Origin: Lolium rigidum | Lineage: Eukaryota; Streptophyta; Magnoliopsida; Poales; Poaceae | Direction: 5' to 3' | Assembly: GCF_022539505.1 (NCBI RefSeq) | Contig: NC_061514.1 | Span: 247,368,124-247,432,123, forward strand | DNA length: 64,000 nucleotides | In this document: one piece after another, positions 58,353 to 64,000 of the stretch | Position numbering within the stretch: the first letter of the stretch is position 1 | Layout of the letters: every line of letters begins with the position of its first letter | The notes under the pieces: generated by a model | Databases searched by the model: none | What the model saw: the letters and a program-made list of their open reading frames with translations, nothing else | What the model was told of the DNA's origin: nothing | Program-made: the position numbers and the translations under genes

Positions 58353-60467
58353 TCAAGTAACATCAAGAGACGAAGCATCAACATCATAATTTGTTCTAAT
58401 AATAGAATCATAAGGTAACTTCATTCTCTTTCTAGGGAAGTGTTCCATACCTTTCTTGAGAGGAAATTGATATTTAATATTACCTTCCTTCATATCAATA
58501 GTAGCACCAACGGTTCGAAGAAAAGGTCTTCCCAATATAATGGGGCAAGATGCATTGCATTCAATATCCAAGACAACAAAATCAACGGGGACAAGGTTAT
58601 TGTTAACCATAATATGAACATTATCAACTTTCCCCAAAGGTTTCTTTTTAGCATTATCGGCGAGATTAACATCCAAATAACAATTTTTCAATGGTGGCAA
58701 GTCAAGCATATCATAGACTTTCTTAGGCATAACGAAATACTTGCACCAAGATCACATAAAGCATTACAATCAAAATCTTTGACTCTCATTTTAATGATGG
58801 GCTCCCAACCATCCTCTAGCTTTCTAGGAATAGAAGTTTCAAGTTTTAGTTTCTCTTCTCTAGCTTTTATGAGAGCATTTGTAATATGTTTTTTGAAAGC
58901 CAAGTTTATAGCGCTAGCATTGGGACTCTTAGCAAGTTTTTGTAAGAACTTTATAACTTCAGAGATGTGGCAATCATCAAAATCTAAATCATTACAATCT
59001 AAAGCAATGGGATTATCATCCCCAAGGTTGGAAAAAATTTCAGCAGTTTTATTACAAGCAGTTTCAGCAGTTTTAGCGGTTTCGAGTAATTTTGCGCGCT
59101 TTGCACTAGGAGTAGAAGCATTGCAAACACCAATTATTTTACCATTGATAGTAGGAGGTGCAGCAACATGTGAATCATTAGCATTGCTAGTGGTGGTAAT
59201 AGTCCAAACTTTAGCTACATTTTCCTTTTTAGCTAGTTTTTCATTTTCTTCTCTATCCCACCTAGCACGCAGTTCAGCCATTAATCTTATATTCTCATAA
59301 ATTCTAACTTGGATGGCATTTGCTGTAGTAACAATTTTATTTTCAATATCCCTATTAGGCATAACTTTCGATTTCAAAAGATCAACATCGGAGGCAAGAC
59401 TATCAACTCTAGAAACAAGAATATCAATTTTATTGAGCTTTTCCTCAACAGATTTGTTAAAGGCAGTTTGTGTACTAATAAATTCTTTAAGCATAGCTTC
59501 AAGTCCAGGGGTGTATTCCTATTATTATTGTAAGAATTCCCATAAGAATTAGCATAACCGTTACCATTATTATAAGGATATGGCCTATAGTTATTACTAG
59601 AATTGTTCCGATAAGCATTGTTGTTGAAATTATTATTTTTAATGAAGTTTACATCAACATGTTCTTCTTGGGCAACCAATGAAGCTAATGGAACATTATT
59701 AGGATCAACATTAGTCCTATCATTCGCAAGCATAGACATAATAGCATCAACCTTATCATTCAAGGAAGAGGATTCTTCAACGGAATTTACCTTCTTACCT
59801 TGTGGAGCTCTTTCCGTGTGCCATTCAGAGTAATTAACCATCATATTATCAAGAAGCTTTGTTGCTTCACCAAGAGTGATGGACATAAAGGTACCTCCAG
59901 CAGCTGAATCCAATAAATTCCGCGAAGAAAAATTTAGTCCTGCATAGAAGGTTTGGATGATCATCCAAGTAGTCGATCCATGGGTTGGGCAATTTTTAAC
60001 CAGAGATTTCATTCTTTCCCAAGCTTGAGCAACATGTTCATTATCTAATTGTTTAAAATTCATTATGCTACTCCTCAAAGATATAATTTTAGCAGGGGGA
60101 TAATATCTACCAATAAAAGCATCCTTGCATTTAGTCCATGAATCAATACTATTCTTAGGCGAGAGATAGCAACCAATCTTTAGCTCTTCCTCTTAATGAG
60201 AAAGGGAACAATTTTAATTTTATAATGTCACCATCTACATCTTTATACTTTTGCATTTCACATAGTTCAACAAAATTATTGAGATGGGCAGCAGCATCAT
60301 CGGAACTAACACCGGAAAATTGCTCTCGCATAACAAGATTAAGTAAAGCAGGTTTAATTTCAAAGAATTCTCGCTGTAGTAGCAGGTGGAGCAATAGGTG
60401 TGCATAAGAAATCATTATTATTTGTGCTAGTGAAGTCACACAACTTAGTATTTTCAGGGTTGGCCAT
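58353..60467 (-). pseudogene. Athila-like Gag-protease, frameshifted (minus strand)
   Basis: Start codon at 60465-60467 (MANPENTKLCDFTSTNNND). Gag: FFEIKPALLNLVMREQFSGV, LFPFSLRGRAKDWLLSL, LDNEHVAQAWERMKSLVKNC; Asn/Tyr-rich NNNFNNNAYRNNSSNNYRPY without zinc knuckle; coiled segment with NKSVEEKLNKIDIL. Protease: CDLGAS near 58745 and CPIILGRPFLRTVGATID, ending VDASSLDVT. Frameshifts near 60385, 60160, 59500 and 58735 break the frame. Length and order match the copy at 39161-41273. It supplies capsid and protease only in concept; no polymerase is encoded. Confidence 0.85.
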
Positions 60468-60691
60468 TTTAGCAGTAGTAAATAAAGCAAACTAGATAAA
60501 GTAAATGCAAGTAAACTAATTTTTTTGTGTTTTTGATATAGCAAGCAAGACAGTAAATAAAGTAAAACTAGCAACTAATTTTTTTGTGTTTTGATATAAT
60601 GCAGCAAACAAAGTAGTAAATAAAATAAAGCAAGACAAAAACAAAGTAAAGAGATTGAGAAGTGGAGACTCCCCTTGCAGCGTGTCTTGAT

Positions 60692-60716
60692 CTCCCGGCA
60701 ACGGCGCCGGAAAAAG
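60692..60716 (-). promoter_or_regulatory. Primer binding site region (tRNA-Asp type)
   Basis: The minus strand reads CCGGCGCCGTTGCCGGGAG shortly after the 5' LTR, matching the tRNA-Asp complement except at its first base and near its end. Priming efficiency may be reduced in this copy. Confidence 0.75.
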
Positions 60717-60720
60717 AGCT

Positions 60721-62318
60721 TGATGGCGTGTATTTCACACGTTCGTTGGGCAACCCCAAGAGGAAGGTATGATGCGCACAGCAGCAAGTTTTCCCTCGAG
60801 AAAGAAACCAAGGTTTATCGAACCAGGAGGAGCCAAGAAGCACGTTGAAGGTTGATGGCGGCGGGATGTAGTGCGGCGCAACACCGGGGATTCCGGCGTC
60901 AACGTGGAACCCGCACAACACAACCAAAGTACTTTGCCCCAACGAAACGAGTGAGGTTGTCAATCTCACCGGCTTGCTGTAACAAAGGATTAACCGTATT
61001 GTGTGGAAGATGATTGTTTGCAGAGAAAATAGTAAAAACAAGTATTGCAGCAGATTTGTATTTCAGTATTAAAGAATGGACCGGGGTCCACAGTTCACTA
61101 GAGGTGTCTCTCCCATAAGATAAAAGCATGTTGGGTGAACAAATTACAGTCGGGCGGTTGACAAATAGAGAGGGCATAACAATGCACATACATGACATGA
61201 TAAGTATAGTGAGATTTAATTGGGCATTACGACAAAGTACATAGACCGCCATCCAACTGCATCTATGCCTAAAAAGTCCACCTTCAGGTTATCATCCGAA
61301 CCCCCTCCAGTATTAAGTTGCAAAGCAACAGACAATTTCATTAAGTATGGTGCGTAATGTAATCAACAACTACATCCTCGGACATAGCGCCAATGTTTTA
61401 TCCCTAGTGGCAACAGCACAACACAACCTTAGAACTTTCTGTCACTGTCCCAGGTGTCAATGCGAGCATGAACCCACTATCGAGCATAAATACTCCCTCT
61501 TGGAGTTAAAAGCAAAAACTTGGCCGAGCCTCTACTAGTAACGGAGAGCATGCAAGATCATAAACAACACATATGTAATAACTTGATAATTAACATGACA
61601 TGGTATTCTCTATCCATCGGATCCCGACAAACACAACATAGAGTATTACGGATAGATGATCTTGATCATGTTAGGCAGCTCACAAGATCCAACAATGAAG
61701 CACAATGAGGAGAAGACAACCATCTAGCTACTGCTATGGACCCATAGTCCAGGGGTGAACTACTCACTCATCACTCCGGAGGCGACCATGGCGGTGTAGA
61801 GTCCTCCGGGAGATGAATCCCCTCTCCGGCAGGGTGCCGGAGGAGATCTCCGAGAATCCCCCGAGATGGGATCGGCGGCGGCGGCGTCTCGGTAAGGTTT
61901 TCCGTATCGTGGTTTTTCGCCTCGGGGGTTTCGCGACGGAGGCTTTAAGTAGGCGGAAGGGCAGAGTCGGGGCCCGACGAGGGGCCCACACCATAGGGCG
62001 GCGCGGGCCCCTCCTTGGCCGCGCCGCCTTGTGGTGTCGCCACCTCGTGGCCCCACTTCGTATGCTCTTCGGTCTTCGGAAGGTTCGTGGCAAAATAGGC
62101 CCCGGGTCTTCGTTTCGTCCAATTCCGAGAATATTTCGTTACTAGGATTTACGAAACCAAAAACAGCAGAAAACGAGGAACCGGCACTTCGGCATCTTGT
62201 TAATAGGTTAGTTCCAGAAAATGCACGAATATGACATAAAGTGTGTATAAAACATGTAGGTATCATCAATAATATGGCATAGAACATAAGAAATTATCGA
62301 TACGTCGGAGACGTATCA
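60721..62318 (-). repeat. 5' LTR (right) of minus-strand element
   Basis: 1598 bp, same termini as the left LTR, followed by GTAGG. Confidence 0.95.
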
Positions 62319-63986
62319 GTAGGCTGTAGAGAAGTGAAGGGAAATCCATTGCTGACAATATTTCTGACCATAGCTTGCTTAGGAATATTGTATCTCTGTC
62401 AGTAGTGATCACAGTTGGAGGCCCATGCAGCTTAATGATGTGTGCCATGAATAATTCTGCCACTGTTTTGACTGTATATGGATGAGACAGTGGGATAAAA
62501 TGGGCATACTTTGTCAGGCGATCGACTACCACCAATACCATCGAATCCTTTTGAAACCGGCAGCCCTTCCACAAAGTCCATGCTTATCTCGGACCACTTT
62601 GTCTGAGGAATGTTGAGAGGATCCAGCAACCCTGGGTACTGCACCTTCTCTGTTTTGGAAATTTGGCAGATAGGACAGGAAGCCACTTTCTCTGTCACAA
62701 ATTCTTTCAGTTTTGGCCAATGGAACATTTGTTTGAGTTTGTGGTAAGTGACTCTCATGCTAAAATGTCCCTCAAAGGCTGAAGAATGAATAGAATCAAA
62801 AATTTGTTTCTTGAGGTTGGTAGCCGATCCAATGCATACCTTGCCCTTGTATCTCAGTACTCCAGCCTGTGCAGTATAGTGAGGGTGGCTGTCTGCATTG
62901 ACAGTAACTTCCTGCAGAATTCTTGTGTTGTCACTGTCTCCCTCATATGACTTTGTTATGTCATTGGCCCATGTTGGTACAGCCACCGCCAATGGTAGAC
63001 ATCAGCAGCTGTGTTGTCCTTGCCTTTCTTTTATTGGACAGAAACATCAAATTCCAGTAACTTTAGCATAAGCTTGTGTTGTATCCCCTCCAATTGCTTT
63101 TGGTTGTCAATGTATTTGAGACTGCACTGATCTGTTTTGATTATCAATTTGTTTCCAAGGAAATAATGCCTCCATTTCTTTACTGCCTGCAGAATAGCCA
63201 TAGCTTCCTTTTCATAGACAGACAATACTCTGTTCTTTGGCCCCAATGCTTGACTGTAGTATGCCAAAGGTTTCGAATGTTGCATTAAAACTGCTCCCAG
63301 GCCAGTATCACAGGCATCTGTTTCCACAGTGAAAGGGAGAGAAAAGTCAGGCAGTGCTAGGAGAGGGGGTTGTGACATCACTTGTTTCAGTTTGTCAAAG
63401 GCAACTTGCTGTTCTGTTCCCCATTGGAAAGAATTTTTCTTCAGTGCACTATGCAGTGGTTGGCAGATGAGAGCATAATGTGGAATAAATCTCCTGTAAT
63501 ACCCAGTTAAACCTAGGAAGCCTCTCAATTTTCTGACTGTCCTTGGAGTTTCCCACTTGATTATGTCCTGTATTTTTTATGGATCCGTAGCTACCCTTCA
63601 CCTGAAATGATGTGGCCCAAATATTCAACTTGTGGTTGTGCAAACTGGCATTTGGATAGCTTGGCCTTGAGTTGATTCTTTCTCAACAACTGCAACACCA
63701 CTTGCAGATGTTGAAGGTGATCTTCCTTGGACTTGTTGTAGACCAGAATATCATCGAAAAAAACTAGCACAAAGTCTCTCAGGTGAGGAGCAAAGAGTGT
63801 GTTCATCAGCTGTTGGAATGTTTCTGGTGCATTACACAACCCAAACGGCATGACCAGGTACTCATAATGGCCCAGGTGTGTGGAGAATGCAGTATTTGTG
63901 ATGTCTTCCTCGTGCATACGTATCTGGTGATACCCTGAGCGCAAGTCTAGCTTGGAGAAAAATCGAGCACCATGGAGTTCATCCAA
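62319..63986 (-). pseudogene. Chromovirus pol: RT, RNase H, integrase (continues beyond window)
   Basis: Reading leftward: RT with [30 protein letters not shown] and [10 protein letters not shown] (catalytic DD). RNase H with FTVETDACDTGLGAVLMQHS and SVYEKEAMAILQAVKKWRHY. Integrase zinc part HSSAFEGHFSMRVTYHKLKQ with CPICQ, and core MDFVEGLPVSK and ITTDRDTIF. Frame breaks occur near 63590-63530 (between RT and RNase H), 63010, 62545 and 62335. The final catalytic Glu lies across the insertion at 53374-54163. Organisation is that of a Ty3/Gypsy chromovirus, probably Reina-like. Gag and protease are outside the window on the right. Confidence 0.85.
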
Positions 63987-64000
63987 GAGATCTTCTATTA

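Larger units (their letters stand above)
54164..62318 (-). mobile_element. Complete minus-strand TGATACG-family element
   Basis: 8155 bp with LTRs 54164-55761 and 60721-62318, both 1598 bp and about 2% different by eye, flanked by GTAGG. The internal region encodes only Gag-protease. The primer site next to the right LTR reads CGGCGCCGTTGCCGGGAG (mutated tRNA-Asp type). It is inserted into the chromovirus integrase, so it is younger than that element. Confidence 0.95.

Noticed and set aside
1..64000. tRNA, rRNA or CRISPR-like arrays
   Set aside because: No cloverleaf with A/B boxes, no rRNA-like segment and no regularly spaced direct repeats were seen; tRNA similarity is confined to primer binding sites.

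Overview
This window is repeat-dominated nuclear DNA from a cool-season grass (Pooideae). The evidence is the set of LTR-retrotransposon families: a Copia element of the BARE/Angela type with an initiator-Met tRNA primer site, and a large Gypsy family whose LTR starts TGATACGTCTC and whose primer site matches tRNA-Asp (Athila-like, resembling what I remember as Sabrina-type elements of wheat, barley, oat and ryegrass). Details of the Copia LTR make me lean to the oat/ryegrass side (Poeae), but the sequence alone does not settle species. I see no convincing single-copy host gene, no rRNA or tRNA gene and no CRISPR. Three runs of exactly 100 N (1078-1177, 25313-25412, 42687-42786) are assembly gaps.

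Layout. 1-1077: remains of a CACTA (En/Spm) transposon gene. 1178-7500: 3' part of a Gypsy element (unfamiliar ORF, long 3' UTR, 3' LTR), with a related solo LTR (4697-6294, 5-bp duplication GGGGG) inside that LTR. 7501-9480 and 16069-18189: unassigned LTR-like DNA split by a complete minus-strand Gypsy element (9486-16063, duplication GAAAC) that has a broken gag-protease on its sense strand and an intact acidic ORF on its antisense strand. 18190-22220: degenerate minus-strand retroelement material, including fragments of a spliced TE gene. 22221-25312: minus-strand LTR plus 3' UTR of the TGATACG family. 26224-37234: a Copia-like LTR, then a minus-strand Gypsy LTR (26747-27302) whose internal region carries a plus-strand, intron-containing, broken TE gene. 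That gene is split by a complete TGATACG element (28836-35602) with an intact 214-codon ORF in place of gag-protease. 37235-46128: another TGATACG element with broken gag-protease, ending at an abrupt junction with a minus-strand Copia LTR and leader (46129-49065). 49066-51600: Copia polyprotein remnant and a Mutator-like (MULE) transposase fragment. 51617-52180: a 280-bp tandem duplication. 53029-64000: a minus-strand chromovirus (RT, RNase H, integrase, chromodomain) split in its integrase by a complete minus-strand TGATACG element (54164-62318, duplication GTAGG).

How it fits together. The TGATACG elements share LTR heads, tRNA-Asp primer site, a 50-nt module just after the stop codon, repeated PPT-like motifs and a stem-loop next to the PPT. 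Their coding cargo differs: gag-protease twice, an unrecognised 214-aa ORF once and another unrecognised ORF once. None encodes reverse transcriptase or integrase, so they look like modular non-autonomous elements mobilised in trans. The stem-loop before the PPT shows paired (compensatory) changes among copies, and two other element families here also repeat PPT-like tracts beside inverted repeats. These cis-structures, and the antisense spliced gene inside a retrotransposon, are the parts most worth following up.
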